A stretch of DNA of 64,000 nucleotides, taken from an uncultured bacterium (GTDB taxonomy: Bacteria > Calescibacteriota > Calescibacteriia > Calescibacteriales > Calescibacteriaceae). Below are positions 45,801 through 53,638 of this stretch, in pieces; position 1 is the first letter of the stretch, and the number at the start of each line of letters is the position of its first letter. Where the stretch lies: positions 62,001-126,000 of the forward strand of contig CALHPK010000002.1 in NCBI GenBank assembly GCA_938036315.1, written 5' to 3'. The notes under the pieces are model-generated. The model saw nothing but the letters and a program-made list of their open reading frames with translations, had not been told where the DNA came from and did no database searches. The translations under genes were made by a program, and so were the position numbers.

Positions 45801-46652
45801 TTTATTTACCTCTGAAAAAGCTTCAAATTTTTGAATCTGAGATTGTTCCCTGTTTCTCATTATCTCATACTTCCTCAGTATTGTAGATTTCAATTTTTCA
45901 ACATCATCTTTTGAAAGCCCCATAAGCTTGAGAACTCTTTCGACATTCTTTGGCTGTTTGAGATAAGTATCAACATCATCAACAAATATAAAATCAAAAT
46001 CTTTACCAATTATGATGTTTTCATTCCTTGCAAGAAACATACTCGTCGTGATAAGTATGTCATAATCTCCACTCTGAACTTTATCCCTGATTTTTTTATC
46101 AGATTTTGAAACGAAAAGAACTTTTTTCTGCATTCCGAGCCTATCTATAATTTCTTCAATTCTTTTTACAAATAGCCCGGAAAGAAGCTTGGTAGGCATT
46201 ATTATATAAGATTTCCCTTGTGTAAACAGAGACATAACTATTCCGAATGTCGTTTTTCCTATACCTGTTGGAGCTAGAGCAACAAACGACTGATTAGCAA
46301 AGGTTCTCTTTGCCCAATTCAATTGCAAAGACCAGGGTTCTGATCCGACAACATTTTTGAAGAAAGAGGAAAATTCTTCTGCTCTCCTCTCTATTTCGTA
46401 AATTTGCGAAAGATACTTTAATTTTCCATTACTCCGCAATACTTCTATGATATGAGGCAAAGATACATCCTGGGGAATCTCAGGTAAACACTCTGAGCAA
46501 GGAATACCCTTATCAAGCCTATCAGATGATATATCCCCTCCACAGTTTATACAACTTTTAAGGAAAATGGCAGGTATATTACTGCTTATCTCGGTAGCTT
46601 TTTGCATTCCTTCTTCTATTATATTCATTTTATAGCGAACTGCCCTTATCAT
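42858..46652 (-). CDS. rgy: Reverse gyrase
   Basis: Reverse gyrase introduces positive supercoils and is the hallmark protein of hyperthermophiles. The 1264-residue fusion is complete. An N-terminal zinc finger (CINCGG and CSEC) is followed by the helicase-like module with Walker A ALAPTGIGKTTFG near residue 130 and the FVDDVD box. The topoisomerase IA module begins with the Toprim segment VFIVESPNKAGTIAKLIG. It then has a second zinc finger (CRRCGEHF and CPYCQ), the metal site IATDPDSEGEKIAWD, and the active Tyr in LITYHRTDS. The first ATG is favoured because TAAAAT lies 8 nt upstream; an ATG eight codons later is possible. Confidence 0.98.
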   Translation of the reverse strand: MIRAVRYKMNIIEEGMQKATEISSNIPAIFLKSCINCGGDISSDRLDKGIPCSECLPEIPQDVSLPHIIEVLRSNGKLKYLSQIYEIERRAEEFSSFFKNVVGSEPWSLQLNWAKRTFANQSFVALAPTGIGKTTFGIVMSLFTQGKSYIIMPTKLLSGLFVKRIEEIIDRLGMQKKVLFVSKSDKKIRDKVQSGDYDILITTSMFLARNENIIIGKDFDFIFVDDVDTYLKQPKNVERVLKLMGLSKDDVEKLKSTILRKYEIMRNREQSQIQKFEAFSEVNKSVAEIRKKIKGVLVISSATAKPRANTVRYFRELFGFEISPFTSTIRNIEDTYTIIDGEIIKDEDLKRVKKKVFKKVAEVVSMCGNGGFVFVNSEYGKESVDELKSFLMRRHINAVTYEEFKDENQRKFRDEEIQVVIGISSLRNPLCRGIDMPDTVRYAIFAGVPRFIFSIQEIDEPSKMLGVLFSIRSVLGNGRKIYSFIESLRRYVGMRKDDIDRYPAIKERFESIKKFIEESISNPQILQKIRMSEDVPLRVGGDGKFRLIVADSSAYIQATGRTSRLYIEGLSKGLSILIVDDKKAFVQLKKRLKIDLVDVNFKNFEEVELEKILKEVDRDREKIRLIMKLHENPLGADLKAVKPPKTAVFIVESPNKAGTIAKLIGKPMKRKVPIGENGNFAEAWEVSKGDLNITLIASGGHIYDLPFSPQKRGYEKQNFYGVEVINEDLKELFIPYYSPIKRCRRCGEHFFEEKRCPYCQSEEYDDKTKVVKAIQKICLEADSIFIATDPDSEGEKIAWDIYLMLPKYKKEIRRVEYHEVTKKAILNALEKPRDINYGLVKAQIVRRVTDRWVGFVMSENLQKSYDKIWLSAGRVQTPVLKWLIERENQMKEKIGVLKFKTANGISDIIKIEDREFARKVSKSLQKLKGRKRKKEEDEKIRLENSKILIKVELKDTEEVVINPPAPFNTAEMLKEASQKLKFSAPETMNLAQSLFEAGLITYHRTDSHHVSDVGISLARDFISENFGSRFFVPRAWEGEGAHECIRPSSNLTPDEVLISAKVGNISISEKAIKLYELIFTRFMASQMIPLKVLRGKILVSASWKANGEEMSVEKESEINLKIIEDGWNKVLFFPIANFTKELLEKKKIVVETYDFKFSFDSPVPPYTQGSLIDEMKRKGIGRPSTWAYIIKTLLDRGYCIERNGYLIVTKLGKEVYNYLKNHRKFSIYTSEQYTNELEEKMDRVEAGQEDYIQIFRNLFNELFT

Positions 46653-46660
46653 TTACTATT

Positions 46661-46666
46661 ATTTTA
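46661..46666 (-). promoter_or_regulatory. -10-like element of reverse gyrase gene
   Basis: TAAAAT on the minus strand ending 8 nt before ATG 46652; no Shine-Dalgarno sequence. Confidence 0.4.
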
Positions 46667-46854
46667 AAAAATTTCCCAGACTCTACATCTTTAGATTTTC
46701 CTTGCATATCCATATCTTTTTTTGATGAGTGATAAAATATTTTATTTCACCTTGGAAATACCTATTTGTGTGATTACAAAAATTGTAGAAAGGGCGTCTT
46801 TGAATACGCACTTAACGACTTTTAGTTAGTAGACTATAACTGCAATTATCAAAT

Positions 46855-47736
46855 TTAATATCTTTTCTGAATTTCAAGGACAAGAAATGGGCTGAAGAAT
46901 ATTGTGGTTTTATCTTCAAAGAAGATCTTCAAAGTTAAAGCCCATAACCGCCCTAAATAATATGCTAAATTTCCGTATCTTCCCTTTGCGACCATAAACT
47001 GCAAGTGCCCCAAAGGTGATAGACTCCTTACTTTTACTTTGAAATCCCTTAAGTACTCTTTTACCTCAAAAAAATTTGGAAGCCAATCATAATACGGGAG
47101 ATGTAATCTCATCTTTATTCTCGGCCAAAATATATTATCTCCATGCCAAAAATCTATGGGGAATATACCGTTGGGGAAGGAAAGGTAGATAATTCCTCCT
47201 TTTTTGAGGACTCTCAAGCTCTCTTCGATGTACATTTTCCTTATCTTCTTCCTTTCATCAATTTTATCATTCTCTCCTATGTGCTCAAGGACTCCGAAAG
47301 ATATGATGACATCAAATGTCCGATCTCCAAAAGGTAAAAAGCAACCATCTGCAAAGAAAAAGCGATTTTCATCATCAAAATATGAAGCTCTCTCAGGGTC
47401 TATGTCTATTCCGAAGGCATCATATCCCAGTTTTAAAAATTCTTTCACAACCCTCCCTGTCCCACATCCTGAATCCAAGATTTTCAAAGGTTTTTCCCCA
47501 AAGTACTTTCTTATACGTGGTAAATAAAAATTTTGTAATCTAAGAACCATTCCCCTTTCTTCCTGGGCAAAAAGCTCAGTTTGATTTGGAATCTTCAGCT
47601 CGATAACTTTTTTTGTAAAATTCCAAAATCTCCCGCTTTTAGGATAAGTTGATTTGCATGTTTTGCAATATGCTTTGCTTTCTGAAAAAATGAGTTCTCC
47701 TTTACACAGTGGGCAACGCAGTATCGCTAAAGACAT
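46855..47736 (-). CDS. Class I SAM-dependent methyltransferase with N-terminal Trm112-like zinc ribbon
   Basis: A 293-residue protein. Residues 1-45 carry a zinc-ribbon-like CPLCKGELIF...CKTC segment of the Trm112p type. The methyltransferase core follows: motif I ILDSGCGTGRVVKEF near residue 87, acidic loop FGIDIDPERA, and the later VIISFGVLEHIG. The C-terminal ~80 residues are hydrophobic and aromatic-rich and could lie on the membrane. This layout is seen in methyltransferases that modify quinones or polysaccharide components. The substrate is unknown, and no adjacent gene clarifies it. Confidence 0.75.
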   Translation of the reverse strand: MSLAILRCPLCKGELIFSESKAYCKTCKSTYPKSGRFWNFTKKVIELKIPNQTELFAQEERGMVLRLQNFYLPRIRKYFGEKPLKILDSGCGTGRVVKEFLKLGYDAFGIDIDPERASYFDDENRFFFADGCFLPFGDRTFDVIISFGVLEHIGENDKIDERKKIRKMYIEESLRVLKKGGIIYLSFPNGIFPIDFWHGDNIFWPRIKMRLHLPYYDWLPNFFEVKEYLRDFKVKVRSLSPLGHLQFMVAKGRYGNLAYYLGRLWALTLKIFFEDKTTIFFSPFLVLEIQKRY

Positions 47737-47915
47737 CTTATCTTTTGAATTTTATTACCATTTTAGCAAATTTCCATAATTTGATGAATTTAGTATATCA
47801 TGATTTGCCTGTGGCAATTGAGACTCTCTTAATACTTTCTTATGGGGTATATATAATTTCCTCCCTCAACCAGATATGCTAAGATATTTTGGTAGCTGGT
47901 AGTAAGATAATTAGG

Positions 47916-47939
47916 TATGATTCAAGATATGATTCAAAA
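47916..47939. repeat. 12-bp tandem duplication upstream of adk
   Basis: TATGATTCAAGA followed by TATGATTCAAAA, one mismatch, in the methyltransferase/adk gap. Confidence 0.6.
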
Positions 47940-48066
47940 GATATCAAGATTATATGATAATCCACATCATACATTCTAAATTGTTGCGAAATTCAGAAAA
48001 GATAATAACAGTATTACCGTAATAGAAAGATCTTAAAGGTATAAAAATATAAAAGTATAGAATATA

Positions 48067-48073
48067 AAGGAGG
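48067..48073 (+). promoter_or_regulatory. Shine-Dalgarno site of adk
   Basis: AAGGAGG 8 nt before ATG 48082, one of the best matches in the window. Confidence 0.65.
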
Positions 48074-48081
48074 AATAAAAA

Positions 48082-48717
48082 ATGAAGGTAATAATACTCT
48101 TTGGACCCCCGGGCAGTGGGAAAGGTACTCAAGGTAAAATAGTGGCAGAAAAGCTCTCAATACCACACATTGCTACAGGCGATATTATGAGAGAAGCGAT
48201 AACAAAAGGAACTGAACTCGGGAAGAAAGTAAAGGAATTCTTAGATAAGGGGGAACTTGTTCCGGACGACATAGTGATAGAAATTATAAGAGAAAGATTG
48301 AGTAGGAATGACACTAAAGCTGGATTCATATTAGATGGATTCCCAAGAACTTATAACCAAGCCCAAGCTTTAGATAATCTATTCGAAAAATTGGGGATAA
48401 AGGACTACATAGTGGTGCATATTGATGTGAGCGATGAAGAGATAATAAAGAGGATCTCAGGGAGACGTACCTGCGGAAGATGTGGTAGGGTCTATAACAT
48501 ATACTTCGAAAAGCCAAAATCGTGTGAATGTGGGGGGGAGCTGTATATGCGTGAAGATGATTCTCCAGAGAAAGTAAAAAGAAGATTGGAGGTGTACAAG
48601 GAAAGTACATATCCTGTTCTTGAATACTATAAAGCTAAAAATAAGATAAAAAGCATAAATGGTGAAGCTGAGATATCAGAAGTTACCAAAAAAATCCTTG
48701 ATCTTATACTTAGATAG
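48082..48717 (+). CDS. adk: Adenylate kinase, zinc-lid type
   Basis: Adk interconverts ATP, AMP and ADP. The 211-residue long form has the P-loop FGPPGSGKGTQG at residue 7 and the AMP-binding ATGDIMREAI. FILDGFPRTYNQAQAL follows, and a LID domain with four cysteines (CGRCGRVYN and CECGG) probably binds zinc, as is common in thermophiles and Gram-positives. It usually sits in the spc operon after secY; here it is alone. Its last 42 bp overlap the convergent prenyltransferase gene. Confidence 0.97.
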   Translation: MKVIILFGPPGSGKGTQGKIVAEKLSIPHIATGDIMREAITKGTELGKKVKEFLDKGELVPDDIVIEIIRERLSRNDTKAGFILDGFPRTYNQAQALDNLFEKLGIKDYIVVHIDVSDEEIIKRISGRRTCGRCGRVYNIYFEKPKSCECGGELYMREDDSPEKVKRRLEVYKESTYPVLEYYKAKNKIKSINGEAEISEVTKKILDLILR

Positions 48718-49512
48718 AACAAGTTCTACAGCGAAAATCCCAAGAAAAGCTAATACTGATACGACTATTTGTCTATCAAGAAGAAGTTTTGATGGATCAT
48801 GGTGCTCTTTTTCTTCTGATATAATGTAATATCGCACTATCCCGAACATCACAGGGAATATCGATAATAAAAGCAATATGCTGTTTTTTTCGATTACTAC
48901 ATACATACTGTAGGAGATTATTGATAGCGTTGCAGAAATAATGGAAGTGTGTTCGTATATTTTTGTGAATTTTACTTCAGCTTTTCTTTTTATAGATGAT
49001 ATAAACATAGCTATAAAGAAAGTTGAGATCAAAAGCCATGAGGAAGGTGAAATTCCCCCAGCGTGTCCACCGGCAAGAACCCTTATAACAAAACCAGCAG
49101 ATACAATAAATAAGTCAAGCGGCTTCTGCTCCTTAAGAAAAACAGAATATATAAGGTTAAGGACAAAATAGAGTATAACAAAGGATATGACGCCTACCGA
49201 TTTGGAAATAATGGATGACAGAAGAAGTAAGATAACCGAAAACAGTATAGCAGATCTTTTTGAAATCCTTCCTGATGCCACTGGCCTTGTCCTTTTTACA
49301 GGATGCATAGCATCTCTCTGAGAATCTATAACATCATTCAGAGAGTACACTGATGATGAGATAAGCAAAAATGCCAGAAAAGAAATAGATACTTTAACTA
49401 TTTTCTCTGATGGATAATCCCCAGAAAAAAATAGTGGAGCAAAAACAAAAATGTTCTTATGCCACTGATATGGTCTCAAAAGTGATATAAAATCTCTTAT
49501 TTTCTCGATCAT
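48676..49512 (-). CDS. UbiA-family prenyltransferase, decaprenyl-phosphate phosphoribosyltransferase-like
   Basis: A 278-residue integral membrane protein with about eight hydrophobic segments. The opening LLRPYQWHKNIFVFAPLFFS and the aspartate motif NDVIDSQRDAMHPVKRTRP match the branch of UbiA that transfers phosphoribose to polyprenyl phosphate, the precursor of decaprenyl-phosphoarabinose in actinobacteria and of related lipid-linked sugars elsewhere. A second DxxxD-like site is weaker. The partner epimerase genes are not adjacent, so the role in envelope glycan synthesis is inferred from family. The 3' end overlaps adk by 42 bp. Confidence 0.82.
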   Translation of the reverse strand: MIEKIRDFISLLRPYQWHKNIFVFAPLFFSGDYPSEKIVKVSISFLAFLLISSSVYSLNDVIDSQRDAMHPVKRTRPVASGRISKRSAILFSVILLLLSSIISKSVGVISFVILYFVLNLIYSVFLKEQKPLDLFIVSAGFVIRVLAGGHAGGISPSSWLLISTFFIAMFISSIKRKAEVKFTKIYEHTSIISATLSIISYSMYVVIEKNSILLLLSIFPVMFGIVRYYIISEEKEHHDPSKLLLDRQIVVSVLAFLGIFAVELVLSKYKIKDFFGNF

Positions 49513-49613
49513 AATTTTTTACCTTTACTTTAATTTGTCTCTTCTTCATCTTTTAGTCACTTTGTTTTTTACTTCATCTTTTAGAAAAATTCATTTAATT
49601 GGTTGAGTTTTTT

Positions 49614-49619
49614 TAATTT
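49614..49619 (+). promoter_or_regulatory. -10-like element of the tRNA-Pro / trxA / suf transcript
   Basis: TAATTT ending 8 nt before the mature 5' end of tRNA-Pro. Initiation at normal spacing falls within about 0-2 nt of the tRNA end. Confidence 0.35.
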
Positions 49620-49627
49620 ATTGTGAT

Positions 49628-49702
49628 CGGGGCGTGGCGCAGGGGTAGCGCATTGGCATGGGGGGCCAAAGGTCGCCGGTTCAAATCCGGTCGCCCCGAC
49701 CA
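49628..49702 (+). tRNA. tRNA-Pro (anticodon GGG), CCA encoded
   Basis: Acceptor CGGGGCG pairs with CGCCCCG and the discriminator is A, followed by an encoded CCA. The anticodon arm is TTGGC-ATGGGGG-GCCAA with GGG at the centre, and the T arm contains GGTTCAAATCC. The trxA start codon follows after six A residues. Confidence 0.96.
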
Positions 49703-49708
49703 AAAAAA

Positions 49709-50032
49709 ATGCCTACTTACCTTGATGAAAAAAACTTCAACAACGAAATAAACAGCGATAAACCAATCCTTGTTGATTTTTGGGCGGAATGGTGTGCACC
49801 ATGCAGAGCTATAGCTCCAATTCTTGAAGAAATAGAAAAACAAAGAACTGACATAAAAATCGCAAAACTTAATGTCGATGAATACCCAGAACTTGCATCA
49901 AAATACAAAGTCTTCTCAATCCCAACTTTACTTATATTCAAAAAAGGGAAAGAAATCGGTAGATTCGTCGGTGCCGCCCCAGGACACAAAATAAATCAGT
50001 TCATCGATGATACCCTAAAAAATAACCAATAA
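49709..50032 (+). CDS. trxA: Thioredoxin
   Basis: A 107-residue thioredoxin that reduces protein disulfides. It has the motif FWAEWCAPCRAIAPIL and the cis-Pro segment SIPTLLIFKKGKEIG. The true start is the ATG at 49709. The reading frame is open further upstream, but that would run through the tRNA gene. Only six adenines separate the ATG from the CCA of tRNA-Pro, and there is neither a Shine-Dalgarno sequence nor room for a promoter. The mRNA must therefore come from a tRNA-mRNA transcript cut at the tRNA 3' end. The SufB/D gene follows 9 bp later. Confidence 0.96.
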   Translation: MPTYLDEKNFNNEINSDKPILVDFWAEWCAPCRAIAPILEEIEKQRTDIKIAKLNVDEYPELASKYKVFSIPTLLIFKKGKEIGRFVGAAPGHKINQFIDDTLKNNQ

Positions 50033-50041
50033 GTAAAACTA

Positions 50042-51178
50042 GTGGAACTTATAAAAACAAGATACTCAAAAATAAAAATTGAAGATCAAACTAAAATATT
50101 GCTCGATAACCTATGGAATAGCAGATCTATACAAGAACAAGAAAAAATAAAAATCCAAGAAGTAATAGATAAAACCGGACTAAATGCTGAATGTGATAGA
50201 ATAGATGTAATATTGCTCCCAACAAAGAAAACCGTACTAATAAAAGAACCAGAAAAAGGCTACGTGGAATTCAAAGCAATAGAAGATAACAAAGCAAAAA
50301 ATCACAATCTTAATACCGAAAGCCCACTAGATCTGATACTTTTCAAACTGACAACCTCACTTAGATTAAATATAAAAAAAAACAATTCTTTGATCCTTGT
50401 AATATTAGATGATAGCAGATCTGATCAAATTGTAACAAGCAGTGTAGAAGTGAACATAAAAAGCGGAGTCAATGTAAGAGTTTTTGAAGTGTGGACAGGA
50501 TCTACTCAAAACTATCTGCTAAATTATCTAGGGTTTACTATATCTGAGGGAAGTTCTCTCAATTTCACTTTCGTAGACGATACCGAAAAAGCAAAGATAA
50601 TCCAAAAGAAAAGATTCACATTACTGAAAAATGCTAAATTTCACGGAGGAAATATCTGGCATGGGAGGTCAAAAAATCTTGTATTTGAAAATGTAGTTTT
50701 AGAAGGTGATGAAGCAGACGCTCAAGATTTTCACATCTGTGTTGGCAGGGATAAATCTCAACTCGAAGTAAATTATGAGATCTATCACATAGGAGAAAAA
50801 ACGCGTGGACTTGTTATCACTAAAGGAATACTTTATAACTCCGCAGAGATAAATTTCTTAGCATACGCAAAAGTAGATAACAGAGCAAAAAATTCAGACT
50901 CGTATGTAGAAGGTAAGAGCCTGATTATGTCTGAAGGTGCAAAAAGCTACATAGTCCCATCAATGGAAATCGCTACAAATATAGTTAAAGCAAAACATTC
51001 AGCATCAGTTAGCAGAATAGGAGATAACGAACTATTTTATATAATGACCAGAGGCATTGAAGAAGGGGAAGCTAAAAAAATGATACTTGAAGGATTTATC
51101 TTAGACATTGCCTCCAAGTTCCCATCTCCCATAGAAAGGATCATTCCCAAACTCCTCTACCCCCACCCATCTCCTTAG
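50042..51178 (+). CDS. SufB/SufD family Fe-S cluster assembly protein
   Basis: The SufBCD complex scaffolds Fe-S cluster assembly. This 378-residue protein has the beta-helix core ending in the family signature VKAKHSASVSRIGDNELFYI, then TRGIEEGEAKKMIL. The N-terminal ~110 residues are divergent. The start is GTG, 9 bp after trxA, which implies co-transcription with thioredoxin and tRNA-Pro. No sufC or sufS is adjacent. Length and the His-Ser around the signature do not clearly separate SufB from SufD; the modest length favours SufD. It overlaps the end of the convergent diguanylate cyclase gene by 38 bp. Confidence 0.85.
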   Translation: MELIKTRYSKIKIEDQTKILLDNLWNSRSIQEQEKIKIQEVIDKTGLNAECDRIDVILLPTKKTVLIKEPEKGYVEFKAIEDNKAKNHNLNTESPLDLILFKLTTSLRLNIKKNNSLILVILDDSRSDQIVTSSVEVNIKSGVNVRVFEVWTGSTQNYLLNYLGFTISEGSSLNFTFVDDTEKAKIIQKKRFTLLKNAKFHGGNIWHGRSKNLVFENVVLEGDEADAQDFHICVGRDKSQLEVNYEIYHIGEKTRGLVITKGILYNSAEINFLAYAKVDNRAKNSDSYVEGKSLIMSEGAKSYIVPSMEIATNIVKAKHSASVSRIGDNELFYIMTRGIEEGEAKKMILEGFILDIASKFPSPIERIIPKLLYPHPSP

Positions 51179-52484
51179 CCTTGAGTAATCTCTTATCTGC
51201 AAGCTTTACAACATCTTCAAATGAGTCCGAAGCTTCATCGACCGAAGCAAGTCCCCAGCTTACTGATACCTTCCCTCCAACTATATCCTTGACAGGAGAA
51301 AACTGCTCAAACTTATTTGCGATTCTCTTTGCAACATTAATAGCATCATCCTTCTTTATATTATCAAGAAGTAGAACAAATTCATCTCCACCGAACCTTG
51401 CAGCTATATCATACTTTCTTACCCACTCTTTGATTAAATACCCTAAAGCTTTCAAAATTTCATCTCCCACAAAATGACCGTACATATCATTTATCTTTTT
51501 GAATTTATCTATATCAAATATTACGATAGCATAGGTTTCACCAAGGCGCCTATATTTTGAAAAAGCTTGGTGCAATCTTTCAATAAAGTATCTTCTATTG
51601 TAGGTACTGGTAAGTGGGTCGGTGACCGCAGCTACTTGTATCTCTTGCTCCCTATCTATGCGCGATAAAACAGCTTCCATAAACTTTGAAACAAGATAAG
51701 ATAAAAGCTTGTATTCCGGCTGAATATTATCTCCCTCAATAACAAGATATGCAGTTCTGGTACTATCAAAAACAAGAGGATATGACACATAACCTAAAAC
51801 ATTATCTTCAAATTTACCCTGAACCACTATATTCCTCAAATAGACAGCGGAAATATCTCCACCTATTACAAAGTATTCTCTACCATCAATAGTGAAAGAT
51901 TTACCCTCGGCTATCTCTTCATCAGCTGAGCTCTTTGGTATTATAGAATAAACCCTCGCATTCGGAATTACATAACATATAAAATTTCTCACCTCTGAAA
52001 TAACCTTGAATTTGTCACTTTCTGCAGTAAGGTATCTTATGAAATCGGTAAAATCTATTAGCATCTTTTTTATAGACTCAACTTTCTCTTTCTCAGTCTT
52101 AAGAAAAGATGCCAGATCTCGCATAATAGTAAAAACTTTCTTCAGATCAGGATCTTTATCGATAATTTCTGGCTGAGACTTAGCAATTTCTTTCAAAATT
52201 TCTGACTGCGGCACCGAAGCAATACCGCTCACGATCTTTTTAAACTTTTCAAACGGAGAAGCTATAACCCTCCAGAAGATATACCCATAAAACAATAACA
52301 TAGTAGTGATAACAACAAAAGAGAAAAGGTCAACTCCCCCGGTCAGGTGAAAAATTAAAAGCACAATAATGATGTTCAGTGTCGATATCGTGATAAGGAG
52401 GCGTTTTTCTATACCTAATCTTGAGGCGAAAAAAGAAATTGTTGAAAGAAAAACAGCAAGGGCTCCCTTTAAAAAAATCTCCAT
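51141..52484 (-). CDS. Membrane-anchored diguanylate cyclase (GGDEF)
   Basis: The enzyme makes cyclic di-GMP from GTP. The 447-residue protein has hydrophobic segments in its first ~75 residues (LAVFLSTISFFASRL, LFSFVVITTMLLFYGYIFW). A region of about 220 residues follows that may be a GAF-like sensor, although I cannot name it firmly. The C-terminal GGDEF domain begins ATDPLTSTYNRRYF. The active site RFGGDEFVLLL is intact, and RKYD lies five residues before GGDEF, the RxxD inhibitory site, so product inhibition is expected. AGGAGG 7 nt upstream supports the start. Confidence 0.92.
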   Translation of the reverse strand: MEIFLKGALAVFLSTISFFASRLGIEKRLLITISTLNIIIVLLIFHLTGGVDLFSFVVITTMLLFYGYIFWRVIASPFEKFKKIVSGIASVPQSEILKEIAKSQPEIIDKDPDLKKVFTIMRDLASFLKTEKEKVESIKKMLIDFTDFIRYLTAESDKFKVISEVRNFICYVIPNARVYSIIPKSSADEEIAEGKSFTIDGREYFVIGGDISAVYLRNIVVQGKFEDNVLGYVSYPLVFDSTRTAYLVIEGDNIQPEYKLLSYLVSKFMEAVLSRIDREQEIQVAAVTDPLTSTYNRRYFIERLHQAFSKYRRLGETYAIVIFDIDKFKKINDMYGHFVGDEILKALGYLIKEWVRKYDIAARFGGDEFVLLLDNIKKDDAINVAKRIANKFEQFSPVKDIVGGKVSVSWGLASVDEASDSFEDVVKLADKRLLKAKEMGGGRGVWE

Positions 52485-52491
52485 CTTCTCT

Positions 52492-52497
52492 CCTCCT
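52492..52497 (-). promoter_or_regulatory. Shine-Dalgarno site of the diguanylate cyclase gene
   Basis: AGGAGG on the minus strand, 7 nt before ATG 52484. Confidence 0.6.
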
Positions 52498-52733
52498 TCA
52501 ATTAGCCTTTTTATTATTTATTATTTTATACCAATGTTTTATGCGAGATTTTTATAGCTCCAAAGTCCTTTATCTTTTTATTATCCTGATTATATATTTA
52601 AATTCACTATAAATAAAAATCACTGTAAGTAAACATTTCTTAGGTCAGGATAGTAGGAAATTTGCAGCGGTAAGAAATTTGCAAAAGTTGTCCAGTGAAA
52701 TCGAAATAATTTTAAGGTAGGCATAAGAAATCA

Positions 52734-53552
52734 TCAAAAAGGAATTCTCGGTGGTTCTGTCCCTGGGACACAGGCATACTGTGAGAAATCGGTTATGCCC
52801 TCTTCCCTTAGCACATCTTCATCAATCAACGCTTTACCAGTTCTATACGTGGGTGGTTTAGAGATTATGGCAATTAAAGCATCAGAGAGTATATCTGGTT
52901 TCCTCCACATAGTTGGATCTCCTAATTTAAAGTTTATTGTTGCCTGACTTTCTATTGCAGTAGCTGGCCATAGAGAGTTTACAGCTATGTTATAATTCTC
53001 TACCTCTTTGGCAAGCCCCATTGTTAGCATGGTCATACCAAACTTTGATATAAGGTAGGCCACCTTCCCCGGAAGAACTTCTAAGTTTATTTGCGGAGAC
53101 ATATTTACAATATGTCCCCATCTTTGATTGATCATGTATGGAAGAACGTAATATGAAGCTATAAAAGAAGCTCTGACATTAACCTGCATAACTAGATCAA
53201 ATTTCTTTGGTGGAGTATCGACAACCGGTTGCCACCATAAAGCTCCAGCATTGTTTACCAAGATATGAACAGTCCCAAAAGCTTTAACAGTTTCATCAAC
53301 CATATTTTTTATCTGATCTTCATAGCGGACATCAACTTTAACCGGTATTGCCTCCCCTCCAAACCTCTTTATTTCTTCGACTGTCTCATATATGGAACCG
53401 GGTAGCTTTTCTGAGCTAGATTCACTCTTTGCAGCAACGCACACTTTCACTCCTCTTCTGGCAAGATCGATTGCTATTTTTTTACCTATTCCCCGTGAAG
53501 CTCCCGTAATAATTGCGACTTTCCCTTCAAGCTTATCAATTTCCTTTATCAT
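52734..53552 (-). CDS. Short-chain dehydrogenase/reductase
   Basis: A classical SDR of 272 residues with the cofactor motif TGASRGIGKKIA near residue 16, LVNNAG and the catalytic YxxxK in VAYLISKFG. The catalytic Ser is in VNMSPQI. The C-terminal segment FSQYACVPGTEPPRIPF resembles SDRs related to mammalian HSDL2 and bacterial short-chain alcohol dehydrogenases. Absence of an acidic residue after the second strand together with nearby Lys and Ser favours NADP(H). The substrate is unknown and there is no adjacent pathway gene. Confidence 0.87.
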   Translation of the reverse strand: MIKEIDKLEGKVAIITGASRGIGKKIAIDLARRGVKVCVAAKSESSSEKLPGSIYETVEEIKRFGGEAIPVKVDVRYEDQIKNMVDETVKAFGTVHILVNNAGALWWQPVVDTPPKKFDLVMQVNVRASFIASYYVLPYMINQRWGHIVNMSPQINLEVLPGKVAYLISKFGMTMLTMGLAKEVENYNIAVNSLWPATAIESQATINFKLGDPTMWRKPDILSDALIAIISKPPTYRTGKALIDEDVLREEGITDFSQYACVPGTEPPRIPF

Positions 53553-53638
53553 AGCAGTAATAAGATAGATATCTTAAGAAATTGAAATATTCTTTCAAGA
53601 TAATACATAGTAGTTCCAAATTTTCTAGCTGACTCAAG

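Larger units (their letters stand above)
47737..48081. other. Non-coding gap of 345 bp between divergent methyltransferase and adk genes
   Basis: No gene is recognised. It holds a 12-bp tandem duplication at 47916-47939, several TATAAA-like hexamers near 48040-48066 and the strong Shine-Dalgarno site of adk. No RNA fold or palindrome stands out. Confidence 0.55.

Noticed and set aside
49658-49708. Upstream extension of thioredoxin into tRNA-Pro
   Set aside because: The extra 17 residues would be translated from the tRNA sequence; thioredoxins start at the MPTYLDEKNF-type position.
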